The notes below the pieces were generated by a model. That model saw only the letters and a program-made list of their open reading frames with translations, did no database searches and had not been told where the DNA came from. From an uncultured Phocaeicola sp. (GTDB lineage Bacteria > Bacteroidota > Bacteroidia > Bacteroidales > Bacteroidaceae), in contig CALUJA010000013.1 of the NCBI GenBank assembly GCA_944320845.1, positions 23,146 through 87,145 on the forward strand: a stretch of 64,000 nucleotides of DNA. Direction: 5' to 3'. Below, piece after piece: positions 47,433 to 56,669 of the stretch; the stretch's first letter is position 1, and the number at the start of each line of letters is the position of its first letter. Position numbers and translations under genes: made by a program.

Positions 47433-48443
47433 TTATTCAGGTTTATCGGGTGAAAAACAAACGGTTCCGCTCTGGATTTTATGGTCGCTCCACGGATTGT
47501 CTATCAATGTGTAGCGCACGGCATCGGCATCTCTCGAGCAGAGCATGTGGTCGATGCGGAACAGGCTGCCCAAAGCCTGGTAGCTTCCTCCCCATCCGTG
47601 ACCGGCTTCCTTGAAGCAATCTTTCAGGCCGCGGCTGACTTGCGCGTAGGCATAGGAAGAAGGTACATCGTTGAAGTCTCCGCACACGATGACCGGATAG
47701 GGACTGGAAGCGATGGCTCTGTGAAGGATATCGGCCTGCCGGTTCCGCTCTTCGGCATTCCGAACCATCCGCTGCCAGATGTTGGTTTCCTTCAGTTCCG
47801 GTGTCATGCCGGTAGTCTGCAGATGTACGTTAAACAGACGGATTATCCTATTGTCGGTGTGGATATCCACTTGCATAAATTTATTATAGCTATTAGGAAA
47901 ATAAAATTCCTTCCTGTCCAGAATCGGCCAGCGACTGAATACCGCCAGATTCAGCACTTCATCCTCCCGACTGTTTATCATCGTATAGGGGTAGGATGAA
48001 AAGACGGCCCGGATGGTATCCCATGCCAAAAGATTGGTATGCGGGCGTTCCTGAAAGCAAAGTATGTCGGGCTGCTGCTCTAACAGGGCTTTAGCGGCAT
48101 GCCTCAATGTATCGGCATTCAGATGAAAATCGTGTACGTTCCAACTGATGATGCGGACTGGAAATGTGTCCGGCTTCATGGGACGCACAGAGGTGCTGAA
48201 GCTGAAGGTTTCACTCAGCTGCCAACCGCCATACAGAAAGGCCGCGACAAATGTCCACCGCCAGCGGCTGTGTCTGGCAAACAAGACTGCGGCCATGCAG
48301 GCATTCAGCAACGCAAGCGGCATCACCGCCAAAGGAAGAAAGGTAAAGAAAGCTGCAATCTGTACCGGAATGTAAGGCAATAGTGCCAAGAGCAGAGTGG
48401 GCAGCAGCAACAGCGCCAGACAGATTCGCTTAAATATACTCAT
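47433..48443 (-). CDS. Membrane-anchored endonuclease/exonuclease/phosphatase family protein
   Basis: This 336-aa protein has three N-terminal membrane spans within the first ~80 residues, then an EEP domain: IISWNVHDFHLN, PDILCFQERPHTN, NVHLQTTG, VIVCGDFNDVPSSYAY and a terminal NPWSDHKIQ, giving the metal-binding Asn/Glu/Asp and the final Asp-His pair. Its start lies within the 3' end of the CpsB-type gene (14-bp overlap). Family members cleave nucleic acids or phosphodiesters; its role in this operon is unknown. Confidence 0.88.
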   Translation of the reverse strand: MSIFKRICLALLLLPTLLLALLPYIPVQIAAFFTFLPLAVMPLALLNACMAAVLFARHSRWRWTFVAAFLYGGWQLSETFSFSTSVRPMKPDTFPVRIISWNVHDFHLNADTLRHAAKALLEQQPDILCFQERPHTNLLAWDTIRAVFSSYPYTMINSREDEVLNLAVFSRWPILDRKEFYFPNSYNKFMQVDIHTDNRIIRLFNVHLQTTGMTPELKETNIWQRMVRNAEERNRQADILHRAIASSPYPVIVCGDFNDVPSSYAYAQVSRGLKDCFKEAGHGWGGSYQALGSLFRIDHMLCSRDADAVRYTLIDNPWSDHKIQSGTVCFSPDKPE

Positions 48444-49152
48444 TGTTGGCTATCAGCATCGACAATGCGTCAAGCTGCTCCGTAGTCAGCTTCATCTCTT
48501 CCAGCATGGGTTGGTAACGCTCCAGGTGATGCAGGTCACTGCCCACGTAGGTATACATCCCTTTCTTCAGCAACCACTCACTGACGGCCTTGGCACCGGG
48601 ATTGTAATATCCGCTCAGCGACATCAGGTTCAGCTGAAATTCGTATCCCTCTTCGTGCAGGGCGATATAGTCTTTCTTCTCCATGTAGGTGTAACGCTCC
48701 GGATGGGCTATCAGCGGAAAGTATCCGGCATGCCGCACCTGCTCCAGAATGTCGTGCAACCCGACGGGGGGAAGCATATAGGAAGTTTCCACCAGCAGAT
48801 GCTTTTTGCCCAACGGCAGCACTCCGGTGTTCAGCTTATCCGGGAATGCGGCATCCATCATGTATTCGCCTGCCTGATGAAGGACAATCGGGCCTGCATA
48901 TTGCCGTTTGAACTGCTCGAAACACTCCATCAGTTTTTCCGGCGTATTCTGCGTCCGGTCTGCCATGATGTGCGGAGTCAGCCAGGCCTGAGCGACTCCC
49001 AGTTCCTCAAAGAAGCGGAGCAGCCCCAGACTGGACTGTACGGTAGGCGAACCGTCGTCCACTCCCGGCAGGATATGGGAGTGGATATCGGTCATGCCTC
49101 TCAGTATGCCCGATGCTACAAGAGCATGCTTTTTATTGAATTTGAAAAACAT
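48430..49152 (-). CDS. CpsB/YwqE-type tyrosine-protein phosphatase (PHP fold)
   Basis: This 240-aa protein has metal-binding MTDIHSHILPGVDDGSP, LTPHIMADRTQNTPEKL, GKKHLLVETSYMLPP, FPLIAHPERYTYM and GSDLHHLERY, a complete PHP-type metal site. These phosphatases dephosphorylate the BY-kinase tail and so regulate polymer length. The kinase gene is directly upstream (8 bp), which supports the assignment. Confidence 0.93.
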   Translation of the reverse strand: MFFKFNKKHALVASGILRGMTDIHSHILPGVDDGSPTVQSSLGLLRFFEELGVAQAWLTPHIMADRTQNTPEKLMECFEQFKRQYAGPIVLHQAGEYMMDAAFPDKLNTGVLPLGKKHLLVETSYMLPPVGLHDILEQVRHAGYFPLIAHPERYTYMEKKDYIALHEEGYEFQLNLMSLSGYYNPGAKAVSEWLLKKGMYTYVGSDLHHLERYQPMLEEMKLTTEQLDALSMLIANNEYI

Positions 49153-49160
49153 AAACGTGT

Positions 49161-51548
49161 CTATCGATGTTTTTTCCAGAACTTGAATTTCGACTTCTTT
49201 TCTTCATAGCCATAGCCGTAACCATAACCGTAGCCATAGCCGTAACCGTAGCCATTGTTGCGTACCGTAGCGCCGTTCAGAATCAACGACATGTTGTTCA
49301 GCTGCTTGCTGCGGTAAAGCTTTTCCAAATCGGGGAACATGCGACGGTCGAACCTGCCGACACGGATGACGAAGATGGTCAAATCGGCAATGCGGTTGGT
49401 AATGGCTGCATCGGCAATGATTCCTACCGGCACATTGTCGACTATGATGTAATCGTAACGCTCGCGCAAGGCGGCAATCAGCGTCTCCAGATTCTCGCTC
49501 AACAAGAGTTCGGCCGGATTAGGTGCGGCAGGCCCTGCGGATATGATGTCCAGATTGGGAGCAACCTCGCTCGGCTTGACAATCTCATCGATGGTAGCGT
49601 TTCCGGCAAGATAACTGGTCATACCCTTTTCATGATGATGAAGATGGCGGCTCAACGTTCCCTTGCGGATATCCAGGTCAATCAGGATAACCTTTTTCTG
49701 TGTCTGCGCAAAGCTGGCTGCAAGATTGGTGCAGACGAATGTCTTTCCGGCACCCGGCCCGAACGAACTGAACGTGATGACCTGCATCTTCTTGTTCTTG
49801 ATGTGCATAAAGTCCATGTTCGTCCGCACGATGCGGAATGCTTCGGACACGATGTCACGCCCCTGGTCGCGCACGATAATGCTATTCTTCCCCTTGCTCT
49901 TCGCTTCGGGAATCTCACCCAGGAACGGCACACTGACACTGTCTTCGATATCCTTTCGGGTACGGACTTTCGTATCGAAGAACATCAAGGCTATCAGAAT
50001 GACTGTGGGAAGAGCTAATCCCTTCATCACTCCCGCCATAATCATATTCTTCCCGTTCGGTGAAACCGGCATGTCACTTCCTCCGGCCGGGTCGAGCACA
50101 CGGGCATCCGTCTCGGTCGTCGCCTGACTCAGGGCATTCTCCTCACGCTTGTTCAGCAGATACAGATACAGCTCTTCCTTGATGCGCTGCTGACGCTCGA
50201 TGGAAAGCATCTGACGCTGCTGGGTCGGGATATTTGCCACCCGACTTTCCGCCTCACCCACCCGGCTCTTGGCTTCACGCAACTTGGCATCAATGCCGAC
50301 TATCACGTTGTCAATGTCGCGGATGATATTCTGGCGCAGAGCCATCAGCGAATTGTTCAGTTCCTGTACCACCGGATTCTTGTTACTGCTGTTCTTTATC
50401 AGCTTGTCGCGCTTCAGCTTGTTTGCATTATACTGGGCTATCTGTGTCTCGATATTTGCATCGGCAATGCCGGAATTGGAAGGAAGCAGACCGGTTATCT
50501 TCGACGGGTCGGTGAGATAGCTCCTCACATAGTTGGCCATCTGCTTCTGCAATTCCAGTTCGGTAATCTGATTGCTGTACTGCTGCTTGTCGGCTACCGA
50601 CATGCTGGCTGCCGAAGAAACATCTATCAACTCGTTTTCACGCTTGTATGACTCAATGGCAGACTCTACGCCTCCCAGCTCTTTCTCAATGATAATCAGA
50701 CGGTCGTTGATGAACTTGGAGGTATTGATTGCTATCTGGTTCTTGTCTTTTACCGTCTCTTCGTTATAGATGGTTATCAGGGTGTTCAGCACATCGTCTA
50801 CCCTCACCGGCGACTGATCGCGCAGACTGAGATAAAGGATGGAAGCATCGTTTTCTGCCTGTGTAATGGACAGGTTGGAACTGAAAAGGCTTGCCATGTT
50901 GTCCACACTCATCTTATGCACATGGATAGATGCATTATACCACTTGTCTGTATAATAAAGCGTGGGCGTAATCAACAGCTTACCGACCGGTGTCTGAACA
51001 GTATCATTCAACTGCGCGTTGACTGGCTGGCCGCCCACCAGATTTCCGGCAAAACTAGACAGACGGACAGTCTTGTCGTTTACCGGCGTCACATCCAGAC
51101 TGAAGTCTTCGTGCTCTTCCGCTTCAAGGAATGACACATGCACCGGTGCCTGCGTATAAAGCTCGATTTCACGCAACCCGTCTTTCACGGTATAGCAGAC
51201 TTCCGCATGCAGCCTGCTGACCACATCGCGCATCAGCTTATATGACTGGAATTGCAGGATTTCATTCGCCACATTCGTATAGCTGTTCATCTGGAAACGG
51301 TCCAGACCGTAATTATAATTGTTGTGACCGGCATTCTTTATCATAACCGTGGCCGAACTGATATACTGGAACGGTGTCTTGGCATACTGATACCAAGCAT
51401 ATCCTCCGAATACGGCAATCGACAGCACAAACCAGTACCAGCGGGCCAGCAGATACATCAGTATATCCAACGGATTGATGTTAAACCCGCTGCTGCTCTG
51501 TGTCTTGTCATTCCCGGAGAGGTCTTTTTGTTCACTCATCTGTATCAT
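49161..51548 (-). CDS. wzc: Wzc-type polysaccharide co-polymerase and tyrosine autokinase
   Basis: This 795-aa inner-membrane protein controls chain length and export. It has an N-terminal Wzz domain with a membrane span at about residues 37-55, a long periplasmic coiled-coil region (about 270-470) and a second span near 505-525. The cytoplasmic BY-kinase has Walker A GPGAGKTFVCTNLA, Walker A' VILIDLDIRKGTL and Walker B DYIIVDNVPVG. It ends in eight Gly-Tyr repeats and a basic KKSKFKFWKKHR. An in-frame ATG three codons downstream is an alternative start. It lies between wza and the phosphatase gene. Confidence 0.95.
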   Translation of the reverse strand: MIQMSEQKDLSGNDKTQSSSGFNINPLDILMYLLARWYWFVLSIAVFGGYAWYQYAKTPFQYISSATVMIKNAGHNNYNYGLDRFQMNSYTNVANEILQFQSYKLMRDVVSRLHAEVCYTVKDGLREIELYTQAPVHVSFLEAEEHEDFSLDVTPVNDKTVRLSSFAGNLVGGQPVNAQLNDTVQTPVGKLLITPTLYYTDKWYNASIHVHKMSVDNMASLFSSNLSITQAENDASILYLSLRDQSPVRVDDVLNTLITIYNEETVKDKNQIAINTSKFINDRLIIIEKELGGVESAIESYKRENELIDVSSAASMSVADKQQYSNQITELELQKQMANYVRSYLTDPSKITGLLPSNSGIADANIETQIAQYNANKLKRDKLIKNSSNKNPVVQELNNSLMALRQNIIRDIDNVIVGIDAKLREAKSRVGEAESRVANIPTQQRQMLSIERQQRIKEELYLYLLNKREENALSQATTETDARVLDPAGGSDMPVSPNGKNMIMAGVMKGLALPTVILIALMFFDTKVRTRKDIEDSVSVPFLGEIPEAKSKGKNSIIVRDQGRDIVSEAFRIVRTNMDFMHIKNKKMQVITFSSFGPGAGKTFVCTNLAASFAQTQKKVILIDLDIRKGTLSRHLHHHEKGMTSYLAGNATIDEIVKPSEVAPNLDIISAGPAAPNPAELLLSENLETLIAALRERYDYIIVDNVPVGIIADAAITNRIADLTIFVIRVGRFDRRMFPDLEKLYRSKQLNNMSLILNGATVRNNGYGYGYGYGYGYGYGYEEKKSKFKFWKKHR
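49206..49253 (-). repeat. Short tandem repeat encoding (Gly-Tyr)8 in the Wzc tail
   Basis: Eight consecutive six-base units encode Gly-Tyr. Codons alternate (GGC/GGT, TAC/TAT), so the DNA repeat is imperfect while the peptide repeat is perfect. The tyrosines take the place of the usual Wzc C-terminal Tyr cluster, the autophosphorylation sites. Confidence 0.9.
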
Positions 51549-51569
51549 AAGGAAAACTATTAACGGTGA

Positions 51570-52382
51570 TTATCTTACAGCCATCACGATGATGGATGTT
51601 ATCGTTGTAATGAATGACAGCACCATGCTGAACATGCTGAATGTGCGCTGGGCATTGTCACGCGCCTTGGCAGATGACGGCTCTACATATACAATGTCAT
51701 TCTGCTGCAAATAATAGCATTGGGAATTGAAGATTTCGCGTGAACGAAGGTCGTGGAACTGGATGCGACGCTTGTTGCCGTATTCACGGATGACGGCCAC
51801 CCGGTCTACCCGTCCCTCATCGGTCACATCGCCGGCCTTAGCAACAGCTTCCAGAAGAGTGATTCGCTCGCCCTTTATATCATAGATGCCCGGACTACCC
51901 ACCTCGCCGAGCACGGTAATCTTGAAGTTCTGGAAATTGACAGTCACGATAGGGTCTTTAATCAGGTCTTCGTCTATCAGGCGGCGCTTAATCATCTCAG
52001 TCAGCTGATTGCGGGTCAACCCTTCCACCTTCAGCTTGCCGAGTACAGGAAAATCTATCTCTCCGTTCACATCCACCAAATAACCCTTGTTTGTATTGTC
52101 CGTACCCGGAGTGGCAGGCATGACCGCCGTCACCTCTCCATCCATCCCGACACTGTAGTCACTGCTTCCCGGGATGTTGAAAGGTAAGGTCAGCTCCGGA
52201 TTCTTGCAGCTTACGGTAATACTCAAACGGTCGTCGCGGTGAATGACAGCTTCATATTTCTGATAAACCGGATATTCTTTCAGCTCTTCCATGTCTTGCA
52301 GATAAACCAGTGTTCGTCTGCTCGCACACGAGCTGAGGATAAGGATTGCCAACAGGCAAAGGATTTGGATTGTCTTGTTCAT
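51570..52382 (-). CDS. wza: Wza-type polysaccharide export lipoprotein
   Basis: This 270-aa outer-membrane export protein has lipobox ILSSC (Cys19) followed by ASRRTLVYLQDM. The Poly_export domain follows (YEAVIHRDDRLSITV), then one SLBB domain (ITVLGEVGSPGIYDIKGERI, LLEAVAKAGDV). A C-terminal membrane helix (FSMVLSFITTITSIIVMAV) is typical of Bacteroidetes Wza. It starts only 11 bp after the ABC transporter stop, so it may be transcribed with the upstream peptide-modification genes. Confidence 0.95.
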   Translation of the reverse strand: MNKTIQILCLLAILILSSCASRRTLVYLQDMEELKEYPVYQKYEAVIHRDDRLSITVSCKNPELTLPFNIPGSSDYSVGMDGEVTAVMPATPGTDNTNKGYLVDVNGEIDFPVLGKLKVEGLTRNQLTEMIKRRLIDEDLIKDPIVTVNFQNFKITVLGEVGSPGIYDIKGERITLLEAVAKAGDVTDEGRVDRVAVIREYGNKRRIQFHDLRSREIFNSQCYYLQQNDIVYVEPSSAKARDNAQRTFSMFSMVLSFITTITSIIVMAVR

Positions 52383-52393
52383 AATAAAATTAG

Positions 52394-54124
52394 CTAATTT
52401 TTTATTTGTTCAGTTCCTGTTATTTCCAATAGTTTCTGTTCGTTCAGATGAATCACCCGGTCGCAACGCTCCATCAGGCGCGGGTCATGGGTGATGAATA
52501 TCAATGTCTTCTTCGCCCCCTCTTTCAGCAGATTGTCCATCAGGCGCGAAGTAGTTTCGGTATCAAGTGCCGAGGAAGCCTCATCCAGCAGCCAGATATT
52601 TCCCGGACGCAGCAAGGCACGGGCTATGGCCAGACGCTGGGCCTGCCCCTCCGACAGTCCGTATCCATGCTCTCCGATACGGGTATCAATGCCTTGCGGC
52701 AGGTCGAACACATAGTCCGCACAGGCTATGCGCAATACGCGCTCCAGTTCCGCGGTATCGGCCGACGGATTTCCAAGCAGCAGATTTTCGCGGATAGTCC
52801 CGCTCAACAGGGTATTTCCCTGCGGCACATACATGAAATTGATACGAGTGTCCTGACACACCGGATAACTTTCGCCGCGGTCGGTCGTAAGTGTCATCGT
52901 ACCCTCATCGGGCGAAAGCAATGCCAGCATCAGGCGAATCATTGTCGTCTTTCCGGTTCCGGTAGGCCCTGCTACGGCTGTCGCCGTCCCCGGAGCAAAT
53001 TCCGCCGAGAAGTGTTGCAGGATGGGCTGGTCTTTTTCATAAGCGAAAGACACCCGATTAAAGGTCAGAGTCAGCGGAGCATTCAGATAAACGGGATTCT
53101 CGTCCGGCTCCACATCCTCAAAGAGTGCCATCAGACGCTCTACAGATGTCCATCCGCGCACCAATGCGGGCGGAATGGCAATCAGGCCCAAGAAAGGCCC
53201 CTGCACCTGTCCGACCAATTGCAGAAAGGCAGTCATCGTTCCAAATGTTATCTGATGGGTGTGCAGCTGATAGATTCCCCACAGGAAAGCACACAGATAG
53301 CCTCCTCCGAACACGAAACCCATCACTCCCTGCGAATAGGTGGAGAACTTAATCTGCTCCATCCCCAGATTGAACAGCTTTTCCTGAGTCTGATGCAGTT
53401 TCTGCTTGCGGTAGTCTGTCGCTCCAAGCGAACGTACCAGCACACGCTGAGACAGATTCTCTTCCATCACCGACCCCATCTCACTGCTCATTTCCTTTTG
53501 TGCCTTGCTCAGCTCACGCACCTTGCGGAAATAGATTTTTGACAGAAGCACCAGCGGTGTTGCCGCCAGAATGAACCATGCCAGACGCGGCTCAAGCGCC
53601 CACAAGAATATAAATGAACCGATAAGCTGGGCGGTGGTGACAATCAGATTGGGCAGGATGCCCATACCCATTCCCAATACTTCCGACGCATCGCTGTTGA
53701 TGCGGGTCAGCAAGTCACCGGTATGCCATTTCTGTCCGCTCTTCCACGAGCACATCATCAGCGCGTCCGACAGGGAGTTCTGCATGCGGATGCCGATACG
53801 CATCTTGATTTTCCCGAAAATCCACGGAGAAATCAGCTTCACCGCCATGCCGAAGAAGAAGAAGAATACCACCAGTCCGGCGGCTATCCACACATTCCCC
53901 TCGCGAGCACCGGTCACGATGTCGATAATCCACTTTGAAAGCCAGACATTAAACAGCGACATGCCTACGCCGAAGATGCCCGAAAAGATGGAGAATGTTA
54001 TCAGCCAGTGATAGCCGGCCGTTACCTGCAACACCCACCGCATGGCCTTCCTTCCCAGCTGATAGACGGAATGGATGTTTTCTTTGGTAAGCTTCTGCAA
54101 TATCTTTTTTATCAGCTCTTTCAT
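52394..54124 (-). CDS. ABC transporter with fused membrane and ATPase domains (MsbA-like exporter)
   Basis: This 576-aa half-transporter has six membrane spans in residues ~35-310 (including SIFSGIFGVGMSLFNVWLSK and LVVFFFFFGMAVKLIS) and an ATPase domain with Walker A AGPTGTGKTTMIR, signature LSEGQAQRLAIARAL, Walker B IWLLDEASSALDTE and H-loop FITHDPR. It has no N-terminal C39 peptidase domain, so any leader removal must be done by another protein. I start it at ATG 54124, which overlaps the preceding stop (ATGA); an open frame 17 codons upstream is less likely. As the last gene before wza, it probably exports the modified product of the cluster. Confidence 0.9.
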   Translation of the reverse strand: MKELIKKILQKLTKENIHSVYQLGRKAMRWVLQVTAGYHWLITFSIFSGIFGVGMSLFNVWLSKWIIDIVTGAREGNVWIAAGLVVFFFFFGMAVKLISPWIFGKIKMRIGIRMQNSLSDALMMCSWKSGQKWHTGDLLTRINSDASEVLGMGMGILPNLIVTTAQLIGSFIFLWALEPRLAWFILAATPLVLLSKIYFRKVRELSKAQKEMSSEMGSVMEENLSQRVLVRSLGATDYRKQKLHQTQEKLFNLGMEQIKFSTYSQGVMGFVFGGGYLCAFLWGIYQLHTHQITFGTMTAFLQLVGQVQGPFLGLIAIPPALVRGWTSVERLMALFEDVEPDENPVYLNAPLTLTFNRVSFAYEKDQPILQHFSAEFAPGTATAVAGPTGTGKTTMIRLMLALLSPDEGTMTLTTDRGESYPVCQDTRINFMYVPQGNTLLSGTIRENLLLGNPSADTAELERVLRIACADYVFDLPQGIDTRIGEHGYGLSEGQAQRLAIARALLRPGNIWLLDEASSALDTETTSRLMDNLLKEGAKKTLIFITHDPRLMERCDRVIHLNEQKLLEITGTEQIKN

Positions 54125-55236
54125 TTTCCCTGAATCAGTTCCTTTATCCGGACTCCCGACAACAAGACAGGCCACCAGAATGTTTCACCCGGAGCATACA
54201 GATAAAACAGCTTTGCCTTACGGCCAATCTGCTTGACCGTATACCACTTGTTCTTCCATTTCCCTTCGGGACGGGCAGCCTTCCGCTCGTCGTAGAATCC
54301 GAAATTGCCGCTTTCCCACACTTCTTCCATCAAAGTATCCGGATTCTCATCCGTAGGAAAAGGCAAGTATCTTTCGGGCAGGCCGATGTATTTCACCAGC
54401 AAGGCATAAAGCAGCTGCGACCAGCGGTACACGCCAAAGCGTCTGCACCGCTCCTCCAGTTCCCGACAGTCAAGGATTTCATGTTGTGCCCGCAGCAATA
54501 CGGCCGCATCACACAGCTGGCGCAGGCCGATACCGGCATTGAGCAGATGCTTCAATATATGGGTAGAGACAAGCAGCTGATGGGCCACCGGCGTAGGCAC
54601 CGTCACCGGAATGCCGTAATACACCGGACGCTCTTCAGGCTTTCCCTTGGTAAATATCTGCTTCTCCCACTGCGTCAACTCTTTCTGGAAGAAAGGATTG
54701 TGCAGTTCTATCAGACGGGCATGCTGCTCTATCAGCGCTCCGTTTATCAGATAGGCGGAGTCTCCTGTCATGCCGCGCTCCACACGGATTCCGGTCTGCT
54801 CGATACGCTTGTTGGCCGTTTCCACCTGCTCTTTGCCGCAGAAATAAAGGTCCAGGTCTCCGCACACGCGGTGCAGGGGATTCCGGTAAAAGCAGCTGAT
54901 GGCCGGCCCCTTAATCAGCTCAAAGGGAATGGCGGGCGGCTGGCTGAACAAAACCTGCAAGCGGCTCAATATCTGTTGCTGGTGGCGGTTGATGCGCTCC
55001 CACTTGTCTATCTCCACCGTCCAGTGGATAAGCAGCATCTTGGGCGGCTGGCAGGCGGCAGGCAGACCGACGATGCCGTCGTAGATGATTCCCTGCAAGG
55101 TATGCTTGCGTGAAAGCCGGTAAATCAGATTCCATTCCGATGATGACAGCGGAAAAAGATTCTCCTGCACCGGCTGCTCCTCCCCCCAAAGGCCGCGCCT
55201 CAAGAGGAAAAAGAAGATTTCCTGTATTCTCTCCAT
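54121..55236 (-). CDS. Nucleotidyltransferase family protein (putative peptide tailoring)
   Basis: This 371-aa protein matches the nucleotidyltransferase-fold family found beside peptide-modification genes: PFELIKGPAISCFYRNPLHR, then GDLDLYF, where the two Asp would bind metal. VAHQLLVSTHILKHLLNAGI and GLRQLCDAAVLL follow, with a helical C-terminal half. Relatives occur in lasso-peptide and radical-SAM clusters together with HPr-kinase-like proteins. The reaction is not established. It overlaps the ABC gene by 4 bp and follows PqqD by 21 bp, so it belongs to the same operon. Confidence 0.8.
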   Translation of the reverse strand: MERIQEIFFFLLRRGLWGEEQPVQENLFPLSSSEWNLIYRLSRKHTLQGIIYDGIVGLPAACQPPKMLLIHWTVEIDKWERINRHQQQILSRLQVLFSQPPAIPFELIKGPAISCFYRNPLHRVCGDLDLYFCGKEQVETANKRIEQTGIRVERGMTGDSAYLINGALIEQHARLIELHNPFFQKELTQWEKQIFTKGKPEERPVYYGIPVTVPTPVAHQLLVSTHILKHLLNAGIGLRQLCDAAVLLRAQHEILDCRELEERCRRFGVYRWSQLLYALLVKYIGLPERYLPFPTDENPDTLMEEVWESGNFGFYDERKAARPEGKWKNKWYTVKQIGRKAKLFYLYAPGETFWWPVLLSGVRIKELIQGK

Positions 55237-55257
55237 CCTTTTACAAATCTTACAGAC

Positions 55258-55536
55258 TTACCGTTTCTCTTCCACCGCCAGTCCCTTATGAAGCCATTCA
55301 CTGCACAGTTCCCGGATGTCGCTCTCCGCCGTCGCGCGGTCTACCTCATATTCTCCGCACACCAGCCCCACAAGGTCTTCGGCCGTAAACTCCCGGCCTT
55401 CCACCTGCTGCCACAGCCATGCGGCCGTTTCATTGAGCGAGATGACCTGCGTCATGTCTGTTTCTTCACTATAGGGATTGATTATCATGTATTCCCCGCC
55501 CACCTGACGGAGCTTCAGCAATTCATTCAGTTTCAT
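55258..55536 (-). CDS. PqqD-family peptide chaperone (second copy)
   Basis: This 92-aa RiPP recognition element has YMIINPYSEETDMTQVISLN, followed by ETAAWLWQQVEGREFT and VCGEYEVDRATAESDIREL. The N-terminal beta-strands and helix form the leader-binding winged-helix fold. Its start overlaps the end of the radical SAM gene by 14 bp, exactly as in the other rSAM-PqqD pair. PqqD proteins bind precursor leaders and present them to the enzyme. Confidence 0.88.
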   Translation of the reverse strand: MKLNELLKLRQVGGEYMIINPYSEETDMTQVISLNETAAWLWQQVEGREFTAEDLVGLVCGEYEVDRATAESDIRELCSEWLHKGLAVEEKR

Positions 55537-56659
55537 ATTTGGTTCGTTCTCGAAGATTTTCGCTTTCCTTTATCAACAATTCTTTCTTGGCGGCCGCCAT
55601 CTCGCACAGATAGTGCAGGCTGCCGCAACGCCTTTTCTCATTCCGGGCGTTGGCATAGCACACATCACACACGGGACGCAGCGCACAGCCCGCACACTCG
55701 GTATGCAGCGGCAGCCTTTCGCGCTCTTCCGTCATCATCTTCCAGGCTTCGGCCACCGGCATCCTGTCCAGCGAAGCCGCCGGAGTGTCCATATCCACAC
55801 ACGGAGTCATGACACCCTGCCAGTTTATCCAGCAAGAGCTTTTCCCCGCCCGACAGGTCAGTCCCTGCCCCTCGGATACCGTCGGGACATTGCACTGCAG
55901 GAAACCGCCCATTTCCTCCACATAGGCGGAGTATCCGTCTCCTTTCTTGAATTTCAGATACTCGATGTCTGCCTCGGCCACCCGACCGGCATCCAAACGA
56001 ATCTGCGGAATATCCAGTTGGGAAGTGCAGGTCTGGCTACGGAACACCGACAGATAACTGCTGACCGACACCGGCATGTCCAGTTCGCGTGCTATCTCAA
56101 GCAGACGGGGATAGTCGGCATAATTTTTTTTCAACAGGGTGAAATTTATTTTTGTATCTATGCCGCCCTGCTTCAGCAAACGCAGTCCGCGCATACAGCG
56201 GTCGAATCCTTCCGATACGTGGCACAGCTCCCGATAGGTTTCATTGCTGCTTCCGTAAAGCGTAACGTTTACCCGCCGCGGCCTGCACTTCTGAAACAGC
56301 CCGATTACCTCTTCTGTCATCAGGGTGGCATTGGTGTTTATCGTCAGGATGAAGCCCATCTGCTTCAGCCGGACATACAGGTCGGCAAACTCCGGATAAA
56401 GCAACGGCTCTCCGCCTGTCAGCAAAAGAAACAGCGTGCCCGCCTGCCGAAGCTCTTCCGCCGTATGCAGCCACTGCTCCCTGCTCCGCAATCCGCCCGT
56501 CCGCTTCACTTCATCCGCTCCCATCCTCACGTAACACATGTCACACTTCAGGTTGCAGACCGGTGTCAGCTCAAAGGATGCAGAGATAGGAATCCTGCCT
56601 GCACCGGCTTTGTCCACCAGCCGCTTTTCTACCGGATTTATATCGTTCAGTTCATCCAT
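55523..56659 (-). CDS. Radical SAM/SPASM peptide-modifying enzyme (second copy)
   Basis: This 378-aa enzyme has the [4Fe-4S] motif Cys35-x3-Cys39-x2-Cys42 (CNLKCDMC), a TGGEPLLYPEF SAM-binding element, and a C-terminal SPASM domain with about seven Cys (CRAGKSSCWINWQGVMTPC, then CAGCALRPVCDVCYANARN). It is strongly similar throughout to the enzyme at 57380-58486, including VEKRLV at residues 10-15 and ISASFELTP, so the pair arose by duplication. Such enzymes form thioether, C-C or similar crosslinks or epimerise residues in ribosomal peptides. Its substrates are probably the 130-aa proteins at 61.9-63.7 kb. Confidence 0.92.
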   Translation of the reverse strand: MDELNDINPVEKRLVDKAGAGRIPISASFELTPVCNLKCDMCYVRMGADEVKRTGGLRSREQWLHTAEELRQAGTLFLLLTGGEPLLYPEFADLYVRLKQMGFILTINTNATLMTEEVIGLFQKCRPRRVNVTLYGSSNETYRELCHVSEGFDRCMRGLRLLKQGGIDTKINFTLLKKNYADYPRLLEIARELDMPVSVSSYLSVFRSQTCTSQLDIPQIRLDAGRVAEADIEYLKFKKGDGYSAYVEEMGGFLQCNVPTVSEGQGLTCRAGKSSCWINWQGVMTPCVDMDTPAASLDRMPVAEAWKMMTEERERLPLHTECAGCALRPVCDVCYANARNEKRRCGSLHYLCEMAAAKKELLIKESENLRERTKYETE

Positions 56660-56669
56660 AGCCTGTCTG

